Shown piece after piece: positions 1 to 9,004 of a DNA stretch of 64,000 nt (within the stretch, counting starts at the first letter, position 1; every line of letters starts with the position of its first letter). The translations under genes were made by a program, and so were the position numbers. The DNA is from Oscillatoriophycideae cyanobacterium NC_groundwater_1537_Pr4_S-0.65um_50_18 (GTDB lineage Bacteria > Cyanobacteriota > Cyanobacteriia > Elainellales > Elainellaceae): the NCBI GenBank assembly GCA_016208305.1, contig JACQYI010000009.1:248001-312000 (forward strand), read 5' to 3'. The notes under the pieces are model-generated. The model had not been told where the DNA came from. It ran no database searches and saw only the letters and a list, made by a program, of their open reading frames with translations.

Positions 1-657
1 GCCGCCGCCGCCAAACCCGCCGAGGCTGCCTGCGGCGCTGCCTGTGCCCCCGGTGCCGCCCGTTGTACCGCCACCCGTTGCCCCAATTCCTGTACTCAAC
101 CCATTGCTCAAGGCTGCATTGCCGCCGTTGCCACCAATGGCTCGACCCCCTGAAATGGTGGAATTGCTGACTGTTACTGTGCCGCCCTCGCTGTAAAGAG
201 AGCCACCTAGCCCTGCTGCGCCACCGCCACCGCCGCCGCCGCCATCGCCACCGTTACTGCCAGACGCACCCGTCACTTTATTGTTGAGTAAAGTGCTGTT
301 CTTGATGGTGAGTGCTCCGGTGCCCAGATAGAGGATGCCGCCGCCTGACCCAACGGCGTTGCCATTGGCGATCGTCAGTCCATCTAAGGTTGCATCAGCT
401 GCCGTGATGTTGAAAATGCGGGAGGTGTTGTTGCCGCTGAGGGTGAGCAATGTTGCCCCGGTGCCTTGCAGCATCAGGCTATCTGTAACATCAAGCTGTC
501 CAGAGGTCAGGGCGATCGTGTCTAAGGTCGTATCTGTGAAGACTGCTCCTGTAAAGGCGATCGAGTCCAGACCAGTTGTAGTATTGGCCTGAGCGATCGC
601 ATCACGCAGTGATCCTGCGCCGCTGTCATTGGTGTTCGTGACGTTAAAGATTGCCAT
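1..657 (-). CDS. Glycine-rich right-handed beta-helix surface protein, N-terminal part
   Basis: Open from an ATG at 657 to the left edge of the window (219 codons, no stop), so the C-terminus is missing. The N-terminus contains TNDSGAGSLRDAI, the CSLREAI/GSLRDAI-type motif that often opens secreted parallel beta-helix (pectin-lyase-like) proteins of cyanobacteria. It is followed by short beta-strand repeats (LTLSGNNTSRIFNI, LTIKNSTLLNNK, VTVSNSTISGG) and long Gly/Ala/Thr runs. No classical signal peptide is visible, which is common in this group; export would then be by type I secretion through a C-terminal calcium-binding repeat that lies outside the window. Function is inferred only: an extracellular or cell-surface structural or adhesion protein. 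Confidence 0.75.
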   Translation of the reverse strand, partial: MAIFNVTNTNDSGAGSLRDAIAQANTTTGLDSIAFTGAVFTDTTLDTIALTSGQLDVTDSLMLQGTGATLLTLSGNNTSRIFNITAADATLDGLTIANGNAVGSGGGILYLGTGALTIKNSTLLNNKVTGASGSNGGDGGGGGGGGAAGLGGSLYSEGGTVTVSNSTISGGRAIGGNGGNAALSNGLSTGIGATGGGTTGGTGGTGSAAGSLGGFGGGG

Positions 658-1274
658 AGGTTTAATTCTGAGTGTTCCAAAAAAATTGCAGGACAAAACT
701 GGCTGTGCGTCCCTCAAGAGCGACGCCAACCGCAGTCAAATAACTCAAATCTTTAGCAGCTTGTATTGCTCAATCTAGATCTGAATTTTTTGACGCATAT
801 CGTTCAAAAATTTACCCTTAATATCAGCAGCGCAACGCGATCGAATCGGCATTGATGTAGAGGCTGAAGGTGTTAGGGTTCGAGGTGTTAGGGTTCGAGG
901 TGTTAGGGTTCGAGATATCAGCGTTCGAGATATCAGGGTTTGAGATATCAGAGTTTAACTGCTGAGGACAAAGACTACCGTTGTAGAAACCAAAAGCATG
1001 GATAGGAAACTGGATCAGAAAAAACTCCCTCACCTGAATGGTTTTAGCGTCATGCGTCACTCTTGCAAAAAGTGAGCCAATGTAAAAAAGTGAGCTATGT
1101 AAAAGAACCCCTGAGGCGATCGGTCTGAAGCTTTAGCGGTTCGTGTCTATAGGCTACCCACAGAGAATTGTTAGGATAACACCCCATGATTTTTTGTAAC
1201 GTGAACCGCCGATCTGCAAAACCTGCTTGAGAGATTTATCTCATACGGCTGTTCAACAACTTCTCTCTACGGCT
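658..1274. other. Intergenic spacer with a 15-bp tandem repeat
   Basis: Separates the beta-helix gene from the P450 gene. It holds the six-copy 15-bp repeat at 869-958. A 78-codon minus-strand reading frame crosses the repeat but shows no recognisable domain, so I do not call a gene. Confidence 0.6.
869..958. repeat. Six-copy 15-bp tandem repeat
   Basis: Three identical copies of GGTGTTAGGGTTCGA (869-913) are followed by three copies of a diverged unit, GATATCAGNGTTYGA-like (914-958). The unit is five codons long, so a frame through it would encode a pentapeptide repeat (SNPNT/SNPDI), but there is no independent sign that it is translated. The two halves differ consistently at the first six positions, which suggests duplication of a two-type array. 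Confidence 0.9.
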
Positions 1275-2675
1275 TTAGCGCTTCCCCGTCATGATCATCG
1301 GAACGCCGCCCTGAGGAGCAAGCGTAAAGCCACGACGTTGCAGCTTCACAGGCTTATCTTCTACTAAGGCAAGTCGGTACTGCGACAGAACCGTGGCAAG
1401 AACCAGTTTCATCTCTAACAAAGCCAAGGCATATCCCAAACACCGCCGACTGCCACCCCCAAACGGGAAATATTCAGCAGCAGAATACTGGCGTTTCAAA
1501 AAACGTTCTGGTTCAAAGTGGTGAGCATTGGGATATAAGTCTTCCCGATAATGCACAAGATAAATTGTGAGCATGAAGGTAGTTCCTGCATCAAACATTT
1601 GTCCTGCAACCTTGACGGGCGACTTGGCAATGCGGGGAAAGATGACAGGCAGAACGGGATACATCCGTAGCGTTTCCTGACAAATAGCAGATAAGTAGGA
1701 CAGTTGAGAAATCTCCATAGGAGCCGGATTTTCCCCAAGGCTGTCTAGCTCTGCCAGTAATTTTTCACGCACCTCTGGCCGTTGATGGATCTGATAGAAA
1801 GCCCAGGCAAGGGTAGTTGCTGTGGTTTCATGTCCGGCAAACAAAATCGTTAGCAGCTCATCTTTGAGTTCTTCATCGGTCATGGCTTGACCCTGTTCAT
1901 CTCGCGCTGCCATCATCAGACTGAGAACATCGGTACGCGCCTCGCTTCCCTGTGTTCTTCTCTCTTCAATCTCTGACTGGAGCAGTTGATGAACCTGACG
2001 CTGTTGCTGTTTCATCTGACCCCAAGGCGTCCATTTTCCCCAATCTTGCTGTAGAACCTTCATGAACAGCATGCTAGAGCGGAGGGGTGAATCGAGCAGA
2101 TTGATCCAACTGGTGAGAAGCGGTTTTAGCTGCTCATAGCGTTCTCCTTCGCTTAAGCCAAAGACAATCTGCAAAATCACCTCTAGGCTGATCTTCTGCA
2201 TAGCCGTCCGCGCCACAAAGGATTGACCGACTTGCCACTGACTGGCGACCTGTTGAGTAATCTGGCAGATTTGTTCAGCGTAGGTTTGAAGTCTTTCCCC
2301 ATGAAAGGGCGGCATTAATAATTTGCGTTCTCGTCGATGGCGATCGCCATCCAATAACATCAGAGAATTTCTGCCGACTAGCGGTTCTGCCAGGTAATTG
2401 CCGCGACCCATCTCAAACTTGGAATCTTGACTAAAGATCTCCTGGATGGCTTGCGGGTTGCTAATTACGACATAACCGCTCACTTTGTTCAGCCGCATGG
2501 TAAACATATCCCCATACATGCGGCTGTATTTATCTTGAAATCCGAGCGGATCGGCGATCCAATTTATGAGTTGCCACCAATGTGGACTGGTGATGCAGTT
2601 CGGTAGTTGACTCACAACAAGATTTCTCCACTGCGCTAAAGGGATGACTGCACGCTTTAACTCAATCTCTTGCAA
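1275..2675 (-). CDS. Cytochrome P450, CYP110-like
   Basis: Haem-thiolate monooxygenase of 466 aa, the normal family length. Visible landmarks are the I-helix oxygen-binding motif AGHETT at residues 280-285, the K-helix E334-x-x-R337 (QETLR), the PERF motif near 389-392, and the haem-binding loop [10 protein letters not shown] with the cysteine ligand at C412. The N-terminus ([23 protein letters not shown]) and the C-terminal [11 protein letters not shown] resemble cyanobacterial CYP110 proteins, some of which hydroxylate fatty acids or terpenes; the substrate here is unknown. The start is a TTG at 2675, the only start-like codon in frame after an upstream stop. It lies 11 bp after the TPR gene, so co-transcription is likely. 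Confidence 0.9.
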   Translation of the reverse strand: MQEIELKRAVIPLAQWRNLVVSQLPNCITSPHWWQLINWIADPLGFQDKYSRMYGDMFTMRLNKVSGYVVISNPQAIQEIFSQDSKFEMGRGNYLAEPLVGRNSLMLLDGDRHRRERKLLMPPFHGERLQTYAEQICQITQQVASQWQVGQSFVARTAMQKISLEVILQIVFGLSEGERYEQLKPLLTSWINLLDSPLRSSMLFMKVLQQDWGKWTPWGQMKQQQRQVHQLLQSEIEERRTQGSEARTDVLSLMMAARDEQGQAMTDEELKDELLTILFAGHETTATTLAWAFYQIHQRPEVREKLLAELDSLGENPAPMEISQLSYLSAICQETLRMYPVLPVIFPRIAKSPVKVAGQMFDAGTTFMLTIYLVHYREDLYPNAHHFEPERFLKRQYSAAEYFPFGGGSRRCLGYALALLEMKLVLATVLSQYRLALVEDKPVKLQRRGFTLAPQGGVPMIMTGKR

Positions 2676-2686
2676 ACATTGTCTCG

Positions 2687-3169
2687 CTACGCTTTATCCT
2701 TCAGCGCTTTCTCTGCAATTCTTTTATCTTTGAGCTGCTGCAAATCCTGCTTTACCTGTTCATAGCCTGCGGTGTTGTCTTGCTGAAGGTAAAGCTCACC
2801 CGCTTTGACGAGGGTACTGGCCGCCTCATTGTCGCTACGGAGGTTGGCGATCGCCCGTCCGCGATTGTGATAGGCTTCGGCAACATGGGGGTGGCGTTGC
2901 AGCAGCGTGGCAAAGCGATCGGCGGCTTGGCGATAGTTTCCTGCCTGAAAGGCGATGCTGCCCTGCTTGAAGAGAGCAATTTCAGGGGTGGCTGGGGCAG
3001 AGGATGCTGCGGATGCAGATTCTTCGGATGCATCAGCCAGGGCAATCGGCTCTGAAAACACCAGTGCCAGACTGCCAGACCCCACATAGGCTTGAGACAT
3101 GGTAATGATGGCAAAGGCGGCGATCGCCCCGACAAAAATGGCCCAGATAATGAAGCTAGAGGTATTCAT
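2687..3169 (-). CDS. Membrane-anchored TPR protein
   Basis: A 160-aa protein with one N-terminal transmembrane segment (about residues 6-28, [20 protein letters not shown]), an Ala/Ser/Glu-rich linker, then two TPR-like helix pairs (about residues 68-135: [22 protein letters not shown] and [15 protein letters not shown]) and a basic Lys-rich tail. TPRs are protein-interaction scaffolds, so a membrane-tethered adaptor is likely. Its ATG overlaps the stop of the upstream LapA-like gene by four bases (ATGA), indicating translational coupling. Specific function unknown. Confidence 0.8.
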   Translation of the reverse strand: MNTSSFIIWAIFVGAIAAFAIITMSQAYVGSGSLALVFSEPIALADASEESASAASSAPATPEIALFKQGSIAFQAGNYRQAADRFATLLQRHPHVAEAYHNRGRAIANLRSDNEAASTLVKAGELYLQQDNTAGYEQVKQDLQQLKDKRIAEKALKDKA

Positions 3170-4053
3170 GAGTTTCGGCGATCGCGCTGGTTTTCGGGGT
3201 CTGCCTTAAAGGCTTCTTCTGCTAGGGCTTCTTCTGCGGCTTGCCAGTCATCGGCTGGGGCAGGGGCAGCCTCTTCGGGGTCAGGTCGATAGGGTGGGGT
3301 GATGACACGGTATTCCGCATCATAGACGCCGGGACGGGCTGCGGACGGTTCTGACTGCGAATCGGCTGCTTCAAAATCTGGGTCGTCAGATTTGCTGTAG
3401 CCATAGGAGTAGACTGAACCAGACTGGTAACGTGTAGCCGGATCGCGCTTCACCTCAAAGTCAGTTCGAGGCGGCACCCTAGGTTCAAAGTCATAGTCCT
3501 CTGTCTCAGGGCGGCGATCGCGTCTTGGATCATCGTGTCTTGGATCTTCGCGTCTTGGATCATCGTCATAGCCGTCCCAGTTTTGCCAGTCATCGTCGGT
3601 GCGATCGCGGATCTCCGGCTGGGGAGGACGAAAGCCCGCCTCAGAAGCGCCAAAAGTACTGCGGCGGGGCTGCGGCTCTTCCCAATCGTCCCATTCTTCT
3701 TTGGTTTGTCCTCCGGTTTCCCAGTCATCCTGCAAGCGGGTACTGGCAGGGCTAGCCGGACGACGGGCAAAAGGATTGCTCGGATTCGCAGGGCGGGCAC
3801 CACCAGAGAAGCGATTGGCGGCAGGGCGGCTCACAGAACGGCGCGCCGGACGACCTAGACCCGACAATGCAGAAATTAATAGCGTGGTGATGGCTCCAGC
3901 AGCGATCGCCCCCCCAATCCAAAGCGCCAGCGGCAGGGCTAGTGTCGGGGTACCCAAAATCACAAGAGGCAAGGCGGGCGACAGGTTTTGCAAGGCAAAC
4001 AGCACCATCCCACTCAAGATAAGCAATATGGGAATAATTCGGATTGCTAACAT
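3166..4053 (-). CDS. LapA-domain membrane protein with long disordered tail
   Basis: A 295-aa protein. Residues 1-65 form two transmembrane helices (IIPILLILSGMVLFALQN and LALPLALWIGGAIAAGAITTLLISAL) in the arrangement of the LapA/DUF1049 lipopolysaccharide-assembly protein A domain. The remaining 230 residues are low-complexity and charged, with many Asp-Asp-Trp and Pro-Arg patches (DDWETGG, DDWQNWDGYDDDPRRED, DDWQAAEE) and are probably disordered. A GGGAG-like Shine-Dalgarno stretch precedes the ATG. It overlaps the TPR gene by four bases, so the two products may act in one envelope complex. The recurrent DDW motif in the tail may bind a partner; that is inference. Confidence 0.75.
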   Translation of the reverse strand: MLAIRIIPILLILSGMVLFALQNLSPALPLVILGTPTLALPLALWIGGAIAAGAITTLLISALSGLGRPARRSVSRPAANRFSGGARPANPSNPFARRPASPASTRLQDDWETGGQTKEEWDDWEEPQPRRSTFGASEAGFRPPQPEIRDRTDDDWQNWDGYDDDPRREDPRHDDPRRDRRPETEDYDFEPRVPPRTDFEVKRDPATRYQSGSVYSYGYSKSDDPDFEAADSQSEPSAARPGVYDAEYRVITPPYRPDPEEAAPAPADDWQAAEEALAEEAFKADPENQRDRRNS

Positions 4054-4375
4054 GATTTGGGTCTCCCTGCTAAGGCGTGGTTTAAAGCGCGTCTTGAACG
4101 TTTAGCTTCTGGCGCAATCTGGAAAATTAACTTCAGTAGCTCACAAACCTTGTTTGGTTCCCCCCTAACCCTCCTTAAGAAAGACTACCGTGTATACACA
4201 AGTTTCCGATGCAGAGCCAACTGGGTTTGATCCCCCCTGACCCCCCTTAAAAACGGGGGAACCGAGCCAGAGATGGTTTGAGATTCCCCTTAAAAAGGGG
4301 AATTTAGGGGGATCAAGTCTAGGGTTCATTGTGAAATAAACTCATTTTTGATCTACTGAGCTTTCAAAGTAGAGT
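4054..4375. repeat. Spacer with C-rich/G-rich inverted-repeat element
   Basis: Contains the intergenic repeat type common in filamentous cyanobacteria. TTGATCCCCC at 4227-4236 is inverted at 4307-4316 (GGGGGATCAA), enclosing a smaller perfect hairpin ATTCCCCTT/AAGGGGAAT at 4283-4303 and a run of C6 TTAAAAA C G5. A partial related C-rich copy lies near 4157-4175. No transposase is present, so this is a MITE-like or folded-RNA element between ubiX and the lapA-like gene; it may also terminate ubiX transcripts. Confidence 0.6.
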
Positions 4376-5038
4376 CTAGGCTTCTGTCCCCAGCGTCTCC
4401 GTTTGCCGTTCTTCCTTACCCAAGTGGCCTTCCCAACGCTTGAGGGGCACGCAGTCAATGTTGAGTTGATCAAGGGCGCGCGCTACGACAAAATCAACCA
4501 AGTCTTCGATCGTCTGAGGATGATGATACCAGGCAGGAATGGCAGGAACAATTCTGGCTCCGGCTTCGGCTAGAGTGGTCAGGTTGCGGAGATGAATCAG
4601 GCTAAAGGGCGTTTCGCGAGGCACGAGCACCAGTTTGCGGCCTTCTTTGAGCTGCACATCCGCCGCGCGCTCTAGCAAATCGCCGCTGAGTCCGGCAGCC
4701 AGTTTGCCTACCGTACTCATGCTGCAAGGCATAATCACCATGCCGATCGCCCGAAAAGATCCGCTAGCGATGTTTGCGCCCACATCGCCCCAAGGATGGC
4801 AGTGCAGCTTGCCGCCGAACTCTACCCCGGCCTGCTGTCGCCAAAACTGCTCTTGCTGAACGTTCTCCACAGGCATCCGAATATTCTCCTCGGCTTGCCA
4901 AACCATGTAGGTTGACTTGGAAGCCACCAGCTCGATCGCATAGTCAGCTTCTAACAAAAACTTCAGGGCACGCACGGCATAGATCAAGCCAGACGCACCC
5001 GTGATGCCCAAAATGAGCGGCAGAGAGGAGGAGTTCAC
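4376..5038 (-). CDS. ubiX: Flavin prenyltransferase UbiX
   Basis: A 220-aa protein that makes prenylated FMN, the cofactor of UbiD-type decarboxylases, from FMN and dimethylallyl phosphate. Visible are the N-terminal flavin-binding GITGASGLIYAVRAL, the central SGSFRAIGMVIMPCSMSTVGKLAAGLSGDLL block, the LVLVPRETPFSLIHLRNL block and the PAIPAWYHHPQTIEDLVDFVVAR tail, all diagnostic of UbiX/Pad1. Length is slightly above the usual 190-210 because of a hydrophilic C-terminal extension. The start is a GTG. It follows rnr by 43 bp on the same strand and is probably in its operon. In cyanobacteria the likely use is in quinone biosynthesis. Confidence 0.93.
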   Translation of the reverse strand: MNSSSLPLILGITGASGLIYAVRALKFLLEADYAIELVASKSTYMVWQAEENIRMPVENVQQEQFWRQQAGVEFGGKLHCHPWGDVGANIASGSFRAIGMVIMPCSMSTVGKLAAGLSGDLLERAADVQLKEGRKLVLVPRETPFSLIHLRNLTTLAEAGARIVPAIPAWYHHPQTIEDLVDFVVARALDQLNIDCVPLKRWEGHLGKEERQTETLGTEA

Positions 5039-5081
5039 AGTTATGGACGGGTGTTTGTGAGATTAAGCTGCTTCACCCTTC

Positions 5082-7484
5082 TTAATCATAAGCCTCTGAC
5101 TCCTGCCCGTTCAGTTCTAACGCTTCATCATCTCCATTGGGTTCGTCAGCTTCGTCATCCTCAGAGGCTTCACTGCCGCCGCCGACCGCCACCAGATCAA
5201 TTTGCTGACGATAATAATCAACGCTCTTGACCTGCACCTCGACCCGATCGCCCAGCTTGTACTGCCTGCGATTCTTACGCCCCACCAGCTTTTGCTGCCG
5301 CGATCGATACTCATACCAGTCATCTTTCAGAGAGCTGACATGCACCAGTCCTTCCACCAGCAGCTCCTCAATCTCGACAAAGAAGCCGTAGGACTGCACG
5401 CCTGTGATTAGGCCGTGGAAGATCTTGCCTGTATGCTGCTGCATGAATTCCGCTTTCTTCAACCCTTCCAGATCTGATTCGGCATCTTGCGCTAGCTTTT
5501 CTTGCTCCGTCAGATGCACCACCAGTGCGGCAAAGGTTTCTTCTAGCTCCGCGTGAATATCGGTGGGCAGCACGTTCCAGTTAATTTGCCCATGACAGGA
5601 GTTATGGCGCAGGTCAACCTTTTCCTTAGAGCGGGTGGTGCGGCGATCGCGCCCTTGCTCAAATACCGCATGCAGCACTCGATGCACCAGCAGATCGGGA
5701 TAGCGGCGCAGGGGCGAGGTGAAATGGGTATAGGCTTGGTCGAGCGCCAGCCCAAAGTGAGTACCGGGCGTGGTGCTGTAAACAGCAGGCTTGAAGGTCG
5801 AGAGCAGCAGGTAGGTCAGCACTTTCTCAGTCTTAGACTCAGCAAAGTGATTGACCAAGCGCTGGTAGTCTCGCGGATGCACGGCATCTTCTTGCTCCAT
5901 ATGGGAGTCAATGCCCATATTGCTAACGAGCTTCAGCAGTTCTTGCACATCGCTCGGATCAGGCGTGCGGTGAACGCGATAGACGGCAGGCACCTGCAAC
6001 GCCAGCAGATGCGAGGCTACGAGCTGGTTGGCCAGCAGCATTAGCTCTGTAACGATCGATCGAGCAGGCAGCAGCGAAGACACCACCATTGCTCCCAAAG
6101 CGCCCTCATCGTCGTACTGAAACTTCGTCGAGAGGAACTTGCTCAGCTCAGGATTGGCCTCATCGGGAAAGATCTTTTCAGGCAAGTTCAGGTCAAATGC
6201 GCCTCGGTTTAATCGCTGGGTGCGAACCGCCTGACTAATCATGTAGAGGTTGTCCAGCATGCCAAACACAGGCTCAAACTCCTGCAACTCCTCTAGCGAA
6301 GGCAGAGGGTAGGCAGGTGTGACTTCTATCTCAGAAGATTCGTTGCGCTGCAAAATGGCCTGAGCTTGCTGATAGTCTAGGCGATGATTAACCTGAATCA
6401 CCGTAGGCTCTAGCTCAAATTCAACCACCTGTCCCTGGTCATCCAGCGTAATCAGCACTGAGACCGCCAGCCGATCTTGCCCGGTGGCCAAAGCACAGCA
6501 GCGATGCACCTGCTCTGGCAGCATGGGAATGGCAACATCGGCGAGATAGATGGAATTGCTGCGCTTGCGAGCTTCTAGATCAAGGGGCGAATCGGGTTCA
6601 ATATAGGACGAGACATCAGCAATATGCACGCCGAGCTGCCAGTGACCATTGTGAAGATCTTTGAGGGTCAGGGCATCATCGATCGCCGGCCCTGTGGGGG
6701 TGGGAGGCCCATCAATAGTGATGGTTGGCTGCTTGCGCAGGTCTACTCGGCTCTTCAGATCGCCTTTGCGCAGCTTCAGCGGCAGGAGCTTCGCGGCGGC
6801 CAGCACATCATCAGGAAACTGACGCGGCAGATCATACTTGCAGCAAACAATGTCAAATTCAGAGGCGGCTTCGGCATCGCTGCCTAAGATTTGCGCTACT
6901 CTCCCCATAGGTGGCTGGCTCCCAAGGGGATATCGCAAGATTTCGACATGCACGAGCTGATCGACAGCCTCCTGCAAATCGACGCTGGCTTCCGGCAATA
7001 GCTCAACTTCAAACAGGAGGCGATCGTCTAAAGGCGTTGCCCGATAGCTGCTCTCGACTTGCTTGACCCGCGCCAAGACAGATGAATTGGCGCGATCGAG
7101 AATTAACCGCACCTCCCCTTCGGGGCTGCGTCGCCGCGTGCCTTCTTTGGTGACTCGTACCAGAACGCGATCGCCATTCCAGGCGCTATGCAGATGGCTT
7201 TCTCGAATGTAGACATCCTCTGACCCTTCAATGTCTTGAATGGCGAAGCAAAAGCCTTTACTAGAACAGCGCAGTTTACCTTCAACAATGTCTTCTTCGG
7301 GTGCGCGGCGGTATTTCCCCCGTTCCTTAATCAAAACGCCCGTGCGCTCTAAAGCATCCAAAGCGATCTGTAGCTTGCGAAGGCTGACATCATCTTTGCA
7401 ATTCAGCTTCTTCTCTAGCGCCTTGGGGGCAACCAACTTGTCCTCTGCAAAGTTTGCTAACAGCGTTGCAATCGAGAATTCCAT
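5082..7484 (-). CDS. rnr: RNase R / RNase II family 3'-5' exoribonuclease
   Basis: An 800-aa processive RNA exonuclease. Order: N-terminal winged-helix segment (1-65), cold-shock/OB segment (about 65-130), RNB catalytic domain (about 245-580, with TIDGPPTPTGPAIDDALTL, GVHIADVSSYI, RSNSIYLADVAIPMLPEQV, HFTSPLRRYPDLLVHRVL) and a C-terminal S1 domain (about 682-775, KIFHGLITGVQSYGFFVEI). An acidic tail follows. The catalytic loop keeps D258, D269 and D270, but the aspartate that sits two residues before the DD pair in E. coli RNase R and RNase II is A267, and the loop is about three residues longer. Active-site competence therefore deserves checking; the fold assignment is firm. Confidence 0.93.
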   Translation of the reverse strand: MEFSIATLLANFAEDKLVAPKALEKKLNCKDDVSLRKLQIALDALERTGVLIKERGKYRRAPEEDIVEGKLRCSSKGFCFAIQDIEGSEDVYIRESHLHSAWNGDRVLVRVTKEGTRRRSPEGEVRLILDRANSSVLARVKQVESSYRATPLDDRLLFEVELLPEASVDLQEAVDQLVHVEILRYPLGSQPPMGRVAQILGSDAEAASEFDIVCCKYDLPRQFPDDVLAAAKLLPLKLRKGDLKSRVDLRKQPTITIDGPPTPTGPAIDDALTLKDLHNGHWQLGVHIADVSSYIEPDSPLDLEARKRSNSIYLADVAIPMLPEQVHRCCALATGQDRLAVSVLITLDDQGQVVEFELEPTVIQVNHRLDYQQAQAILQRNESSEIEVTPAYPLPSLEELQEFEPVFGMLDNLYMISQAVRTQRLNRGAFDLNLPEKIFPDEANPELSKFLSTKFQYDDEGALGAMVVSSLLPARSIVTELMLLANQLVASHLLALQVPAVYRVHRTPDPSDVQELLKLVSNMGIDSHMEQEDAVHPRDYQRLVNHFAESKTEKVLTYLLLSTFKPAVYSTTPGTHFGLALDQAYTHFTSPLRRYPDLLVHRVLHAVFEQGRDRRTTRSKEKVDLRHNSCHGQINWNVLPTDIHAELEETFAALVVHLTEQEKLAQDAESDLEGLKKAEFMQQHTGKIFHGLITGVQSYGFFVEIEELLVEGLVHVSSLKDDWYEYRSRQQKLVGRKNRRQYKLGDRVEVQVKSVDYYRQQIDLVAVGGGSEASEDDEADEPNGDDEALELNGQESEAYD

Positions 7485-8227
7485 GTAGCGACTGATCCTT
7501 ATTGATTGTCCTAAACTCCTCGCCCTTTACCATTGCGCCTGAGCGGCTGACTCAGGCGAATCATCTGAGAGAAGTTACCTCAGCGATTCGTAGTCTAAAA
7601 GAACTTCCAGAGCAGCTTTGGCTGAATCGAACGGGAGAGATTCCGTTCATCGTTCAAGGAAGCCTCTGGACTCTTGAGACTTCTAATTCGGCGCGCTCAG
7701 CGATCGCTCTAACGAGCAATTTTGCTAAAGACGTAACCCGCGAACCGAATGCCCTGCCCAACTGCCCTGAAAAACTCAAGATACTCAAGCCTCTCTCTTT
7801 GAAAAGCACAGAAGTGGCGCTATGGGAAAACAGCCACTCTGGCCTCTCTGCACCGATCCCCATACCGATCGCTCCTACAAATTCTTGTATACAGGGGCTG
7901 GGAACTTTGAAAAGCTAACCCGTTGCCAACAAGATTTGGGTTGTAGCCAAAGCGCAGTCGCGACAGATAGTGAGTTGAATCGATGGTGCTTAGAGAGAAG
8001 TGCAAGGGTTTCACCTATTTTTGCACTTTCCCTATTCTATTCAAACTTTCTTTGAAAAAACGTTTTTTTTTCAATCTGAAAGTCTCAGCAGACAGAAAAC
8101 CTCTTTGTCTGGGCTTAGAACTTGTTGCTTAGAAAGTTGGTTTTCGAGAATGCTGAGCTTGACTGGGGATTCACTCTTTGTCGGCTGCCGGCTGAAAAGC
8201 GATAGGGCTTAGCTCTGCCCCATAACA
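7485..8227. other. Spacer between rnr and phoU
   Basis: No convincing gene. A plus-strand frame of 138 codons (7502-7918) has no recognisable domain, an unusual composition and overlaps other frames. Neither rpmG nor rpsR, which often accompany rnr in cyanobacteria, is present. Near 7541 a short dyad (GCCTGAG/CTCAGGC) lies upstream of rnr. Confidence 0.5.
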
Positions 8228-8857
8228 TTAGCGCTGCCCCGTGACAATGTAGGCAACCCGCTTGCCAATATTGGTTGCGTGGTCGGCCATGCGCTCTAGG
8301 TGCCGAATCACCAAAACCAGCAAGACGATCGGTTCGATCGTTCCTTTAACGTCTGTCTGATGGGCTAGGAGGTTATAGAGCGTCTCATAATCAGAATCAA
8401 CGGCATCGTCTTTGATTTTGATATCTAGCCCCGACTCGGCATCTAGATCAGACAGTGCTACCAACCCCATAGCCAGCATAGCTCGGCAGCGATCGAGCAT
8501 AACCTGGACATCATCCATACAGCTGTGAACAGGGTAAGGAAACAGCTTCACGGCAATTTCCCCCAGGTCTTCGGCGTAATCCCCAATCCGCTCTAGATCG
8601 CGAATGAGCTGCATTAGAGCGCTGAGCAGCCGCAGATCTTGAGTTACGGGCGTTTGTAGCGCAATCAGGTTGACACAATCTAGCTCTATTTGCCGATAGA
8701 GCTGATCAATTTGTTTGTCTTGCATAACAATTTGCTGGGCGGCTTCTAGATCGCGATCGAACAGCGATCGACGAGCCAGCCAACAGGAATTTTCGACTAA
8801 AGCCCCCATCCTCAGCACATCTCTTTGGACTCGCCTGATTTGGCGTTCAAACTCCAT
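8228..8857 (-). CDS. phoU: PhoU phosphate-signalling regulator
   Basis: Cytoplasmic all-helical protein that links the PstSCAB phosphate transporter to the PhoR/PhoB-type (SphS/SphR) two-component system. Two PhoU helical repeats are visible: FERQIRRVQRDVLRMGALVENS...DRDLEAAQQIVMQDKQIDQLYRQIE, with the metal-site-like LIRDLERIGDYAEDLGEIA, and the second with VLLVLVIRHLERMADHATNIGKRVAYIVTG. The frame opens at a TTG at 8932, but PhoU homology begins at the ATG at 8857 (MEFERQIRR), chosen here; the 25 residues before it are Ser/Leu-rich. No pst or pho genes are adjacent. The gene is preceded by a four-copy 15-bp repeat. Confidence 0.92.
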   Translation of the reverse strand: MEFERQIRRVQRDVLRMGALVENSCWLARRSLFDRDLEAAQQIVMQDKQIDQLYRQIELDCVNLIALQTPVTQDLRLLSALMQLIRDLERIGDYAEDLGEIAVKLFPYPVHSCMDDVQVMLDRCRAMLAMGLVALSDLDAESGLDIKIKDDAVDSDYETLYNLLAHQTDVKGTIEPIVLLVLVIRHLERMADHATNIGKRVAYIVTGQR

Positions 8858-8944
8858 GCGGGTGGGTTTAGGACCTTCCAATAAAGAACTCTCCAATAGA
8901 GACGATCCCCCAACGGGTGGGAAAGTGGTCAAAAATCGAGCGCT

Positions 8945-9004
8945 GCTTAGTCCGGCTTAACTAAGTCCGGCTTAACTCAGTTCGGTTTAGCTTAGTTCGG
9001 TTTA
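8945..9004. repeat. Four-copy 15-bp tandem repeat upstream of phoU
   Basis: Four adjacent units: GCTTAGTCCGGCTTA, ACTAAGTCCGGCTTA, ACTCAGTTCGGTTTA, GCTTAGTTCGGTTTA. It lies 13 bp upstream of the extended phoU frame and 88 bp upstream of its likely ATG, so it is well placed to be an operator array. The CTTAACT pieces recall half-sites of the cyanobacterial Pho box, but the 15-bp period does not match the 11-bp Pho-box period. Confidence 0.85.

Noticed and set aside
869-913. GGGTTCGA motif as the T-loop of a tRNA
   Set aside because: It is part of a tandem repeat and no cloverleaf can be formed around it; no other tRNA-like sequence was recognised in the window.
824-1060. 78-codon minus-strand frame across the 15-bp repeats
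   Set aside because: Its repetitive part is only a by-product of a 15-bp repeat, and the rest matches no domain; no ribosome-binding site seen.
4157-4330. C-rich inverted repeat considered as an insertion sequence
   Set aside because: Too short, no transposase and no target-site duplication visible; treated as an intergenic repeat.
7502-7918. 138-codon plus-strand frame between rnr and phoU
   Set aside because: No recognisable domain, overlaps another frame (7822-8055), and composition is unlike neighbouring genes.
8945-9004. Pho box call for the phoU repeat array
   Set aside because: The period is 15 bp rather than 11 bp, and the half-sites do not match the cyanobacterial consensus well.
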